From NCBI GenBank assembly GCA_011503125.2, contig WWBZ02000062.1, positions 124,001 to 188,000 on the forward strand: a stretch of 64,000 bases of DNA, given 5' to 3'. The notes beneath the pieces were generated by a model. That model did no database searches, was not told the origin of the DNA, and saw only the letters and a list, made by a program, of their open reading frames with translations. Within the stretch, counting starts at the first letter, position 1; every line of letters starts with the position of its first letter. Position numbers and translations under genes: made by a program. Positions 31,821 through 42,145 of the stretch are shown here, one piece after another. This DNA comes from Botryosphaeria dothidea. Its lineage: Eukaryota; Ascomycota; Dothideomycetes; Botryosphaeriales; Botryosphaeriaceae.

Positions 31821-32061
31821 TGTTACGGTTTGAACCCTGAGGGTGCCTTGGATGGATCCTGCGGCGAGACCTTAGGTTAAGAGGACCCTGAAGCTCAACA
31901 AGAAAACTCTGCAACTCGCTACCAGCAAAAGGAACCCTAGAGAGATATATAAGCAGCGCTATCTTGCTTAAAACCTTGCTTCCTTTTCTCTTTAGCTTAG
32001 TCTTCTCGTAGATAGTAATGCCACTGCATTTCCGCGAGTGCACCGGATGCAAGCCATCACA
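31821..32061 (+). repeat. Solo LTR of family C, left copy
   Basis: 241 bp, TGTTACGG...CATCACA, with a GATATATAAGC promoter box. It is preceded by cttag but followed by cattg. The mismatch is explained by recombination with the inverted copy at 32892-33132. The two copies differ by two RIP-type transitions. Confidence 0.88.
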
Positions 32062-32891
32062 CATTGCTGTAGTTTGGATTTTGATTCCGAGAACTCCGTG
32101 AGCTGTTTTCTGGAATGATAGTTTCTTTAGTGAATGTGGCTAAGATATCTACTCCTTGTGGTGCTCTGTTGCCGGGAGCAGCGCCTAGTCGTAGTGGAGT
32201 ATTATATTGAGCAGGGAGTAGAGGTCCAAGTCGTTGTTCAGTTTGCTCTTGCTCTTGTTCTTACTCTTATTCTTATTCTTGTTCTTGTTCTTCTTCTAAT
32301 TCGAGAGGTCCTACTTTAGGTTCTACTGATTCTAAGGGTGTAGATAGCGTTTGAGTTGATAGGTCTTTCTCGGCTTGAGATTGGTTTATTGTCTGATTAA
32401 GAGAAGATAATTTAGGTTCTTCCTAAGGTATAAGACCATAGATTAATAGCAGAGTAGGAGTATTAAGAGTCTTAATTATCTCCTTTCTAAGAGTTTTACC
32501 GATATTAGTCTCTAATAGATCGAAGAAGCTATTTTCGTTAAAAGTAACGTCTCTAGTCCGTATTACTTTATCCTAGCTTAGAATCTAGATGCGGAAGATG
32601 TTAGTCGAGTCGTACCTAATAAGATATCCGATAAATGCTCGTTTAGCAAGCTTATATATACGTAGAAGATCTTTGCGTAGAGAGTAGGCTTTATATCCGT
32701 AGGCTTTAAGATGCGAGAGATTTAGTCTATTACTAGTAACTCTTTTAAAAGGAGTAATTTATCCGAGTTTCTTAAGTGGAGTCCTATTATAGATATAGGC
32801 GGCGGCTCGGATAGTTTTAGGCTATAGTCGTTCTAGAAGGTTCGCGCTAATTCGTATAGCTCGTGCTCTAATAAGAAGTACACCCCCTAAG
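32062..32891 (-). pseudogene. Inverted copia block (integrase C-terminal part and linker)
   Basis: Copia coding sequence here runs on the minus strand although copia on both sides is plus. From 32891 leftwards it reads GGVLLIRARAIR, YIYNRTP, KAYGYKAYSLRKD and FNENSFFD, which directly continue the integrase left at 31815, then an acidic linker from a (ttctta/ttcttg)n tract at about 32240-32300. The block is bounded by solo LTRs C with exchanged target duplications, so it was flipped by recombination between them. Confidence 0.85.
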
Positions 32892-33132
32892 TGTAATGGC
32901 TTGCATCCGGTGCACTCGCGGAAATGCAGTGGCATTACTATCTACGAGAAGACTAAGCTAAAGAGAAAAGGAAGCAAGGTTTTAAGCAAGATAGCGCTGC
33001 TTATATATCTCTCTAGGGTTCCTTTTGCTGGTAGCGAGTTGCAGAGTTTTCTTGTTGAGCTTCAGGGTCCTCTCAACCTAAGGTCTCGCCGCAGGATCCA
33101 TCCAAGGCACCCTCAGGGTTCAAACCGTAACA
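32892..33132 (-). repeat. Solo LTR of family C, right copy (inverted)
   Basis: 241 bp, reverse complement of 31821-32061. It is preceded by ctaag (complement of cttag) and followed by caatg (complement of cattg). Each LTR therefore has one duplication from its own insertion and one from the other's. Confidence 0.88.
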
Positions 33133-33815
33133 CAATGACCCTTTTAAAAAGCCTCGAAAACTACGAAAAGAAGCATATACTATAATACTTACTCAAGCTT
33201 AAGAATAACCGAAATCGACTTTCTATAACGCGTTCTTAGCTGCAATTAGCACTCTAAAACCTAAGTCTAAAGTTTATCGAGATAATCTTCTACTAGAGCT
33301 AAAGAACTTCGAGGAACTCCTTAATCATCTATTTAAGGACGATTTCTTAGCTTTACTCCTCGAAGAAATTAAGAAACTTAAGCAAATTTAGACCTAGATA
33401 GAAGTCCCTATTACTTAAGCACACAAGGCAAAGAAACGAATTATTCTACTTACCTAGGTATTTAAGTATAAGTTTAACGAAGAAGAATACCTTATAAAGT
33501 TCAAAGCTCGACTCTATGTTAGAGGAGACCTTCAATTAACTACTTAGGATACCTACGCTACTACGCTTACTACACGAATCTTTAGAGGACTTATAGCAAT
33601 TATAGCTGCTTTCGACCTTAAATTAAGGCAGTACGACGTCATTAATGTGTATCTATACGTCCCAATTAATAAGGAAATATACTATAAACCACCACTAGGC
33701 ATAAAAATCAAGGACGGACTCGTTCTCCTACTCCTACGAGCACTATATAGACTTAAATAATTACTAGCTCTCTAGTAAAAGCACTTATTAAAAACACTTT
33801 AAAATCTCGGCCTTA
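33133..33815 (+). pseudogene. Copia reverse transcriptase remnant, first part
   Basis: The plus strand reads ALRPKSKVYRD-like linker sequence and then the copia RT signature QYDVINVYLYVPINKEIYY near 33630-33690, followed by PPLG and LLLLRALYRL. It carries scattered stops. The gypsy A solo LTR at 33816 interrupts it. Confidence 0.75.
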
Positions 33816-34294
33816 TGTAACGAGCGGGCCTCTACCCCTAAGGATCCAAACACCAAAGAGGGAGAAAACCTGTCGAGGGGTTTTCCTTGAGTGGGTATAA
33901 GAAGAGGTACGCGAGGAACGAGTAGACGACTGAAGACTGAGCACTGCGTGCGAAGGCCTTATTACTAACAATTGGTGCTAAATTGTTATTGAAGTTGACC
34001 ACGAAGGTCAAAGCTATCTAAGGAGTGTAGTTTATATACACGTAGGAGAGTATCTATAATCTATGTGCTCAGTAGGCGTGTTACGCTCAACGGCGCGTAT
34101 TCTTCTAAGCGAGCTGTTGTGACTGAGCAGGATAGCTCAATAGGTGGGGTCCGCTCAGGCAGCCTTGGCAATCTGAGCGGGTGGGTCTATTTGAGCGCGA
34201 GGTCACGTGACCTCGGATCTTTTGATTCCGACTTCTGTTGTTCCGGCGGGGCTAATCCCTAACTTCCTCAACCTGTAGAGGTTGCGCCGTAACA
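33816..34294 (-). repeat. Gypsy A family solo LTR, older and RIP-altered
   Basis: 479 bp, aligning end to end with the gypsy A LTRs but with many transitions. Target duplication cctta on both sides (33811-33815, 34295-34299). It shows that the family was active earlier too. The CACGTG palindrome is retained. Confidence 0.92.
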
Positions 34295-34299
34295 CCTTA

Positions 34300-34599
34300 C
34301 TAAAGTGCCAGAAGCTCCTTGCCTATTTATAAACGAATATATAGTCCTATTCTTCTTCGTGGATAATATCGTTATTATCTACCACAGGGATCACACTACC
34401 TATATTAACGAATTCTAACGCAAGCTCTTTAAAATCTACGAAATGCGATACCTCGGCGAAATCTAATAGTTCCTAGTAATTAGGATTATTTAAAATAGGG
34501 ACGAGCGCAAACTCTAGCTATACTAAGACTCCTATATCGCTAAACTCGCTACGAAATTCAACGTTAAAGAGGACTCGAAGCGCTCAGTTCCTCTCCCAC
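34300..34599 (+). pseudogene. Copia reverse transcriptase remnant, second part
   Basis: Continues RT after the solo LTR: APCLFINEYIVLFFFVDNIVI (catalytic DD changed to DN) and then RYLGE. It is interrupted at 34600. Confidence 0.75.
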
Positions 34600-34972
34600 T
34601 GTAATGAACGGACCTTGGAGGGCGGAGAGACGAGGTAACGAAGCCGGTAAAGGCAGTAGAGGTAAAGCAAATGCCGAAGTATAAGGGTGTAGTTCAAAGG
34701 GCGAGGGTACGAGGTGCGAGAGACGAGGGACGAGGGACGAGGGACGAGGGAGGCAAACAAGGTCCAATTCAAGGCGTACCAAGTTGTACGCGAGGAATAC
34801 TCATTGCTAGACTAAAGAGCTAACTACAAAGCAGAGGGACGAGCTTTATATACATAAAGAACGAACTAAAATACTAGCTTCCTGATTTGTAAGCAGGTAA
34901 GTCTAGATCTAGATTTTGAATCAACGAAGGTAAACGAGAGGTAAGGGGTCTAAGTAAGCCACGTTTATGACA
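34600..34972 (-). repeat. Solo LTR of family D
   Basis: 373 bp, TGTAATG...TATGACA on the plus strand, target duplication cccac (34595-34599, 34973-34977). It contains a (gacgagg)n heptamer run near 34722-34753. It matches 61363-61731, where the same LTR abuts a gypsy interior; that interior is read on the minus strand, so the LTR is too. Confidence 0.88.
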
Positions 34973-34977
34973 CCCAC

Positions 34978-35802
34978 CTAATAAACCTATTACTCAGAAT
35001 CCCGATTAAGCTACGGATTAAGATATATACGCTTTTTAGCAGAAAGTCGGATTAATCAACTACGCTGCAGTCTATACTAGACTAGATATTACACACGCAG
35101 CATCACGACTCTCTAAACACCTATAGAATCCCTTAGCTCAGCATCTTTATCTAGCTCAACGAGTTCTTAAATATCTATCACACACTCGAAGCTACGCTCT
35201 TACTTTCTTAGGCTTCACTTAGTTAACTAAGGATCTATTCATTACTTCTAGCGACGCCTCCTTTACTTCGGATATTAATATAAGAAAGAGTATTTAAGGC
35301 TTTCTCTTTCGACTCTTTAGAGGAGCTATCGACTAGAAAGTAGCCAAATAACGTACTATTACGACTAGCAGCACCGAAGCTAAATTACTCGCTCTCTTAA
35401 CTACCGCTAAGGAGACTATCTAGTAGGAAAACCTCTTTAAAGTAATCGACTTCTCGACTAGATATTAGACAAAGATCCAGTGTGATAATACTTAGATAAT
35501 TCGCCTACTTAACGAAGAGACATACAAGCTTATTATAAAACTTCGTTATATTTAAATCTACAGCCACTGGCTACGCTAGGAGGTACAAGAAGGCAATATC
35601 TTAATTTCCTAGACTCCTACTACAGAGATAATCGCAGATAGACTCATAAAACCTCTTAATAAACAGAAATATTAATACTTTCTTTAACAGATTAGACTCG
35701 AAGATATCACTACTAAATTGCAAGACAACTAAATACTCTACTCAAATTCTCACACTCAATGCTACTTTTACTATCACGACCCTCCTAATGCGTACACGTC
35801 GT
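34978..35802 (+). pseudogene. Copia RNase H remnant
   Basis: Reads INYAAVYTRLDITHAASRLS, SSDASFTSD, AIDWKVAKQ and TTSSTEAKLLAL in order, the copia RNase H region, with several Gln/Trp codons turned into stops. It ends in the ADRLIKPLNKQKY-type tail before the purine tract. Confidence 0.82.
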
Positions 35803-35810
35803 AAAGGGGG
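35803..35810 (+). other. Copia polypurine tract
   Basis: AAAGGGGG directly abuts the 3' LTR at 35811; primes plus-strand synthesis. Confidence 0.8.
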
Positions 35811-36064
35811 TGTATTAGACTATTTTGCCCTACTATATCAGGCATCACATTCTTTCGGGCATCAAGATCAAGTAGCTACTCTTTGCCACCTCCTCACTAC
35901 TCCTCATATTCACAAGCTTCGGATATTAACATCGGCTTCTATTCTCCTCGGTTATTCAAACACTCTTTTATATATATAAGCAAGCCTACCGACCTCCCTC
36001 TTAGGAGACAGGCAGAATCTACTCTCTTTTCTGACCTCACAACTCTTCACTCTCAAATCCAACA
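35811..36064 (+). repeat. 3' LTR of the copia element
   Basis: 254 bp, pairs with 4462-4713, followed by the target duplication ccagt at 36065-36069. Its complement supplies the spurious last 39 or so codons, and a stop at 35952, for the truncated CorA-like gene. Confidence 0.9.
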
Positions 36065-37835
36065 CCAGTCCTACCAATGCGGTCAACGGGATTGTCAGTG
36101 CAAGGTAGATCCAGAAGTCTACTGAAATCCTGATCGCCGTTGTCTCATCGTCAAAGTCAAACAAGTTCATCCCGAATAGTGACTAATGTCGGTCACGTCA
36201 GAGCCACAAAATTGTACAGGCATTGGATTGAGACTTACAGCAACAAAGCTGCCTGGGAGGTATACGAGAGATCCAAAAGTCACCACTCGTCCCACAGAGC
36301 TCTCATCGACTGCCTGTAGAGTGAGATCCAGGAGCCTGTTGCTGATTCCCAGTAGTTTGTTGCTAATGTCTATTCCAACCTTCTGGTTACCGGCGGCAAG
36401 ATTTTGATTCTTGATCGCCACAATCTGGTTTCGGAGACTCAGGGAGTCAGAGACCCGATCGCGTTGTAAGCAGAATCCTAGAGTATACACATATTTGAAA
36501 GCCTTAGGCAAAACATACTAATCTTAAAATACCTTTGATCCGACAAAGTAAACCCTCAGCAGAGTCTTTGTAGCCACGGACACGAGTCAAAGTTGCTCTC
36601 AACGCCCGTTCCGATATTTCGAATTCTTGGAGACCGTATAGACTTTCAGAGCAAAGATCTGTGTTAAGCCTCATCAGCGAATCAATCAAAGATATCGTTG
36701 CTCCCAGTATTGACGGCAATGACTGAACAGTTTCCTCAAGACCTCGTAGATTTTGCATGCTATCGAAGTTGACTTTCCGACTGAAATCGGAATCGTCTTC
36801 AAATCGCACGGTGACCATACGCATTTTCTGAGATGGTTAGTGAGTAAATCTGTGTACATTCTCTCTTGACGGTCTATCAATTTACCTGAGCTTGGTACAG
36901 CTTTCCGAGGTCAGCTAACAAACCTCTCCAGCCGTCAATGTAGGTGGAGAGAAGCAGCAGATGTAGTTTAAGAGGGTTTTCTTGTAATGTTTCCTACACC
37001 TGCACATTTTCCATGGTTTCTTTCAGCTTCCTCTGGAATCTAGAGTTCTGCATGGGATTGAAGAACAACCAGAAGCTCTGGGGCTCAACCTTTGCGATGC
37101 AGACTTTGTGATATACTTCAGTATTCCTTATCCTCCAGGGATAGTGTGGTTCGTCGTTTGCATGATGTTCTGCGTATCTGAAAAGATATACAATCTCTAC
37201 TTGCTCCGGTTAATGCAAAGGGACACGCGACATAATAGTAGGACAATTTCTTACACTCACCAAACTTTCTGGATGGCCTTGTTGATACCTCGTAGAAGGA
37301 ATTCCCTATCCCTTCATCGGAGAATTGCACCTTATCCTTGACGGTAAACAGAATGTCAAGCAAGAGAGGGGAAACAGCGTGGCACGTCAGGATTTTCCGA
37401 AATGTTTCCTCGTCGACGTAGAACGGACTTAGGGAATGGCCTTGAGAGAGAAGCAGAATCCTTGTCCTTTTATCCTCGCGGCAAGCTTTCATGAGGTACT
37501 GTTCTGTGTTGAATTTGCCTTCAAGAGCTTCCTGAGTAACAAAAGTGCCACTAGTGCTGTCTTGGTTGAGTAAGCGGTGGAATGTTCATGAACGATCCAG
37601 TCCTCGTCTACTTACCGCAAGAGTCAAAGACATCTATGCAGATATCATCGCAAAACAGGTAGCTGGATACTGCCGACAATTGATCGCAATATGATCCTGC
37701 ATCAATTCCAACAAGAGTTTCATGCGGTAGGTTCTCCGGATATCTTTCCCAACCCGGGCATGCGACAACTCCGCACTTGAGAGTTTGCATCACCGTCAGC
37801 GTAGATAGGCAGGAGGGATCTTGAATAGTTGTCAA
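36065..37835 (-). pseudogene. CorA-like Mg2+ transporter family gene, disrupted
   Basis: Six exons on the minus strand: 37835-37616, 37560-37261, 37169-36886, 36827-36533, 36477-36239 and 36182-36065, with the last codons at 4456-4380. All junctions keep frame and give 510 aa. The C-terminus has the CorA two-helix hallmark: LVYLPGSFVASLFGMNLF, i.e. helix 1 ending in the GMN motif, formed only when intron 36183-36238 is removed, then FWIYLALTIPL of helix 2. CorA proteins carry Mg2+ across membranes; many fungal homologues are uncharacterised. Two lesions: an in-frame TAG at 36996-36994 (codon 232), and the copia insertion inside helix 2. Residual expression would give a short protein. Confidence 0.82.
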
Positions 37836-38736
37836 AAGTTATCGATTTATTGTTTGAGCGCTACAGTTGATATATATGTTGATAAGCCGCAAGGCTGCGC
37901 GTTGCAGAGTGAATCGCCGTCAGGCTGACCCCGCACCTGAACCCAGTTCGTTGCCCACACGTGGATTCGCCACATTGGAATTCCGTTGAAATGGGCGTAT
38001 GATTCATACCCTTCTCAAATGTTCGCAGCTTGCAAAGTCCGCTTGCAAATACTCCTACATTACGTTATTGAGGATGTTCGGATTTTCATTACGACGATCC
38101 CCACTTACGTAACGTTTCCCTGAGACACGATGTTAGTGCTGCATTATTCTTGGACACTCGGAAAGCTCTCACCTCAGTGAGTTCCTTCGGTGCCTCATAG
38201 GTCCAGTATGCGTTGGTCGAATGAGAAATCTTCTACATGATATAAGTATGTACAATCTCTGATCAGAATGTCGTTACGCGTACCCTGATGTTGAAATTCT
38301 GATTGCCGTGATGGTGGATAAGCAATTCCTGCAGATCTTCTTCCGAAATGTACTTTGTCTTGCGGGCATCGATCTGAAACCTCTACATGATGCTGGTATC
38401 CTTGCAAGGCTATAAGGTTGCGTTTGCACGGATCTCGCATTCAACGGTGCTAACCGTGTTCTTATGCAGCAAGGCTTTGGCGCATCGGAACACACGAGGC
38501 ACTCTTGAGGCTGACACAAGAGATAAGAGCGACACGTGTGCCCACCTTGGTAGATAGAGCGTGGCTCATGATCCCGATTGTACTACGTACCTAGAGGTTA
38601 GCCCGTGTTGCCTTGTCGTGATTTCTGATCTGCTGATGTGTTTATGTTACACAAGCTGCTTGGCGAGCCACCCAGCCTCATCTTTCCCCCAGACAAACGT
38701 CTGCTGTCCTGTACCAGAATCCTACCAGCAATCAGC
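37836..38736. other. Intergenic, no gene seen
   Basis: Between the starts of the CorA-like gene (minus) and the permease fragment (plus), so it probably held both promoters. Two imperfect copies of a Cys/Arg-rich open frame on the minus strand near 38195-38519 look non-coding. Confidence 0.45.
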
Positions 38737-39484
38737 ATGGCGGAGAACGAACATCCAGTGGAGATCGGAGAGACGATTCAACCGACCTCAGGGGACCAGG
38801 CTCTTCAGATGTACGATCTCAAGTGAGTATTTCCTCTAATCAGTGTTGCATGAATGGCGCAAATGCGGTTTCAGAAGCTAAATTTCTATCCTACGGCAGG
38901 TCAGACCTCAATCAATACCAGATCTTCGTACGTCAAAAATCCAGAATTTGGGCAACTCCAAGCTCATCTATGCGATAGATGATAGTCATAGGCGCCGTGG
39001 TTGGAGTTGAGTTCTTTGTAAACTCAGCAGAGATTCTCGCCATCGCAGGGCCAGGAACGGCGCTGTTGGCGTTCGCCCTTGTCGGTGCTCTGGCATGCTG
39101 CGTCATGGATGGTATCAGTGAGATGACCATTCTTTGGCCGGCGGCAAATCCAATGGTAGAATTCGTCAGGTACTTTGTCGATCGAGACCTTGCAATCGTC
39201 GTTTGTATAGCGTATTGGTACGGTCACTTCTCAAAACGCCGGAGGCCGGGTTACTGACAACGTTGCTGCTCCAAAGGTACACATGGTGTACTAGTATGGC
39301 AGCTATCATTACTACAGCTGGAGAGATCTTTGGATGGTGGATAGACACTGACCCCGCTGCAGCAACTGCGGGCAAGGTGATTATATTCATTCTATTTCCC
39401 ACTGTTTCATTCTTCGTCACTTTAACCCCCGTGAAGGTGCTACATCTCGATTGCAGAGCAGAAGATGCCGAGTCAGAGGCTTGA
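38737..39484 (+). pseudogene. Amino-acid permease, N-terminal fragment only
   Basis: join(38737..38822, 38901..38928, 38979..39217, 39277..39484) gives 186 codons with all three introns in frame (78, 50 and 59 bp). It matches the N-terminal third of fungal AAT-type permeases: EFFVNSAEILAIAGPGTALLAF, GISEMTILWP and YFVDRDLAIVV. This covers the first transmembrane helices and the substrate-binding GPG loop. Family members have about 500-560 residues; after GEIFGWWIDTDP and one more hydrophobic segment the frame ends and no further permease sequence follows. It is most likely a truncated gene, though the open frame is intact. Confidence 0.72.
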
Positions 39485-40510
39485 GACATGTACTCAGTCA
39501 GTGTATAAGGTTCAGGAGCAGAGGATTGTTACCCTAATACGGCAGTATGAAGTCGCCAGCCATGGAAAGCATTTGGTGGATTCGCAAGTTTGTGTGCTTG
39601 GTCTTTTGATTTGGCGTTCAAGGCTGTGTCTTTAGCAAGTTCTTTTTGATGGTCCATAGTTGGAGGAGAATTAGTCGCAGCTCAGAAGAACCTCGAAAGT
39701 GAAGAATTGAACAATTTCAAGCTATAGTAGAAATAATTTAGGTTCAAGTGAGCGAGATGAACATTGTGACCGGTATGGATATGCGTATTATGGGCGGGCG
39801 GATGTTGGAAATTGAGTTGATTTGATGATTGTCTGGATTGATGGCATGTCTCCCGAGAGGGGTATGAGAGGGTGCCTGCTATATAGACTATTTGACGCTA
39901 AACCCAATGCGGAGCATTCTGAGACGATATTTCCAACAGCGGAGCACGTGAGAGAGGATGGTGGAGGTGAGAGGACCATAGAAGTCAAGCAAATGACACT
40001 TGCTCTTGGGAATTTTTTATATTTTAAGAATGTAATCTAAGGAAGTTTCGGCGGGTATTGTTTTCATTTGGCAACCTATGTTAGCTGTGCGATCTGACAG
40101 GCGTGCTGTGGCGAGTTCTGCGCGGAGGGTTTCCTGAAACCCACCGAGCGGAATTTCTGTTACACTACATACCCGTATGGGCATGTCTGCTAAGTCCGGG
40201 AACGACGAACAAAATAAAATTAATGGATTTTTATAGAAAGGGCCACGATAACTACTGCATGTGCAAAAGCTTGGCACTAGATGTAGAAAGGCTAATTTTA
40301 TTTTTCAACGCTGCACGGATCTTCGCAATGACCGAGATAAATCTATTTGACATGCACCTTTTCACTATCACCAAGGTAGAATACCTCCCCGAAAAGGAAA
40401 ACAGATAACATGTTATTCTCGAAAAGGAAAGTTTCCGAAGATGTAACCATGGCTGCCACTGTGGGAACGCTCGTCGCGGTCGTCAGCAGTAGCCTTGAGG
40501 CACACGAATT
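39485..40510. other. Intergenic, no gene seen
   Basis: About 1 kb between the permease fragment and the DUF2235 gene. Open frames on both strands are short and lack recognisable features. Confidence 0.45.
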
Positions 40511-42145
40511 CTACTTCTGCCATCCCTGTTGAGCCTCGTTGTAGTAGGCCTCAACATTCCACGATCTTTTGATCAGCCACTGCTCAATGCTCTTGTTCTC
40601 GGGAAGATCGCCGATCTCGAACTCCCACATGCTAGACTCCACCACGGGCTTTTTGTTGTCGTCCAGAACCTGCTTCCCTTTGGCATCCTTCTTGTACTTC
40701 ACCCACATCCAGCCCTTCCGCTGCTGGAGATCCTTCCCGTAGCCGTGCTCCTCCATAACACGCACCCAGCCGCGCATCGCAGCAGGCTCGTAGACCTTCA
40801 CGGACTTGTTGGTGCGCTGCAGCTCACGGTGGTACTGCTGTCGGAAATGGACAGTCGGGTGGACGCGTTCAACAGTATAGCCGACCTCTTTGGTGTGATA
40901 TTGGCGCGGAGTGCGATCGGCAGGAGAGCCGAAAATCTTGTACATGGTAGTGTAGCTGTCTTCGATCTTGCCCCAGACCTAGTCCTGGCTGCGCTCCCAG
41001 GCAGAAGCCGCAGCGGCCTTCTTCGGATCTTTGATCGTAGCCTCGATCTCGGCCAGCTGAGCTGCCAGCGCCGCCTCATCTACTGCAAGATGGGGGCGGA
41101 CTCGGTCGAGCATCCATGCGTAGGTGATGCTCGCGAGCTGCTCCCGGTCGCCTTCAGGGTTTTTGTCGCCAGCGTTCTCTGAGTTGCCGCCACCGACGTT
41201 GATGTGGGCGCCGGGGAACCAGCATTGGACCAGCTTGGTGGTTTTGTTGCCCTCCTTGACACACCACAGGCAGGGGGAGAATGGGGTACGTCGCTCGTCC
41301 AAAGCGAGCGCTTGATAGGCGTGCAGAACGTCTGGAAGAGATTAGGGAGTCTTGCATCCTCACAGAGCGATGGCGAATACTTACTCGCACTGAGATCTGT
41401 GTTGTAGAACTGGTAGGCCTTGCGCCAGCCGGAATTGTCCTTCTTCAGCCAATGACCAAGATCTGGTACGCCAAGGGATCCGACCGTGTCCCAAACACCA
41501 ATGATTTGAATCACAATGTCCTTGGCAGCAGTGATGAGAGGGGTGGGACTCTTGGCCGTGAATTTTGACCAATGTTCGGTCTGCGTGAAGGGCTTCGAGA
41601 AGTCTTCAGCGCGAATGTACTTGCCATACTGCTCAAGGAAGGAAGACATGAGATAAGGCTGGATGATGCCAACCTCCTGGACCAACCCAGCAGCCGCACG
41701 CACGGTATAGGCTCCTCGAGAGAAGCCGAAGAAGTAGAGGTGATCTCCAGAGCTGTAATTGGACGTGATGAAGTTGTAAGCCTCCAGCACATTCTCAAGC
41801 AGGCCAAGTCCCTGCGACCCTGCAAGAACAAAAGTATTAGAGAGCCACGCAGAAACTCATGACGGGAATTTGTGTTGTACCTTGTCTTGCAGCCTCTACA
41901 GCAGTGATGTCGCCTGTGCCAACACCGGCGTCGTAGTACACCATCTGCTGCCATTCCTTCTCATCACGATCCAGACCTGCCCTTGCAAGGACACGGCTGA
42001 GACGAGCAACGTTGGATGGGCATCCATGCTTGGGGTCAATTGACGTAGCAGACTGCCATGTGCCATCGCAGCAAACAACGATTCTCTTGGGTTTGGTCGC
42101 CTCAGCAGGACGTGAGAAAAAGTCTTTGTCGTACGTCCGAACCAT
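40511..42145 (-). pseudogene. DUF2235 alpha/beta-hydrolase with one in-frame TAG
   Basis: Exons 42145-41881, 41819-41385 and 41331-40511; introns of 61 and 53 bp; 506 codons. It starts KRIVVCCDGTW, then DAGVGTGD, the nucleophile elbow GFSRGAYTVR, VWDTVGSLG, AYQALALDERR and WFPGAHINVGGG, in the order of DUF2235 proteins (related to Tle1-type phospholipases). These are lipase-like Ser-Asp-His hydrolases; the substrate is unknown here. A TAG at 40981-40979 (codon 351) interrupts the frame after WERSQD. Downstream codons continue in the same frame to a natural-looking end, so this looks like a CAG-to-TAG change, of RIP type. All catalytic motifs precede it, so a shortened protein might still fold. 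Confidence 0.82.

Larger units (their letters stand above)
4462..36064 (+). mobile_element. Ty1/copia retrotransposon expanded by nested insertions
   Basis: The element is bounded by LTRs at 4462-4713 and 35811-36064 (252 and 254 bp, near identical apart from RIP-type transitions) and by the target duplication ccagt at 4457-4461 and 36065-36069. A primer-binding site follows the 5' LTR and an AAAGGGGG polypurine tract precedes the 3' LTR. Its coding sequence survives in pieces: gag, integrase (TPE-stop-NG), copia-type reverse transcriptase (FFVDN, from FFVDD) and RNase H. Without the nested insertions it would be about 5.4 kb, the normal size for copia. Stop codons are abundant, so it is dead. 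Confidence 0.9.

Noticed and set aside
31821..33132. A DNA transposon with 241-bp terminal inverted repeats
   Set aside because: The ends are LTR-like (TG...CA), the flanking 5-bp sequences do not match each other but match crosswise, and the interior is reversed copia integrase. An inversion between two solo LTRs explains all of this.
38195..38519. Two overlapping minus-strand frames
   Set aside because: Cys/Arg-rich, no conserved motif, no plausible splice model.
40529..41182. Plus-strand open frame of 217 codons
   Set aside because: Antisense to the DUF2235 exons, which carry clear catalytic motifs.
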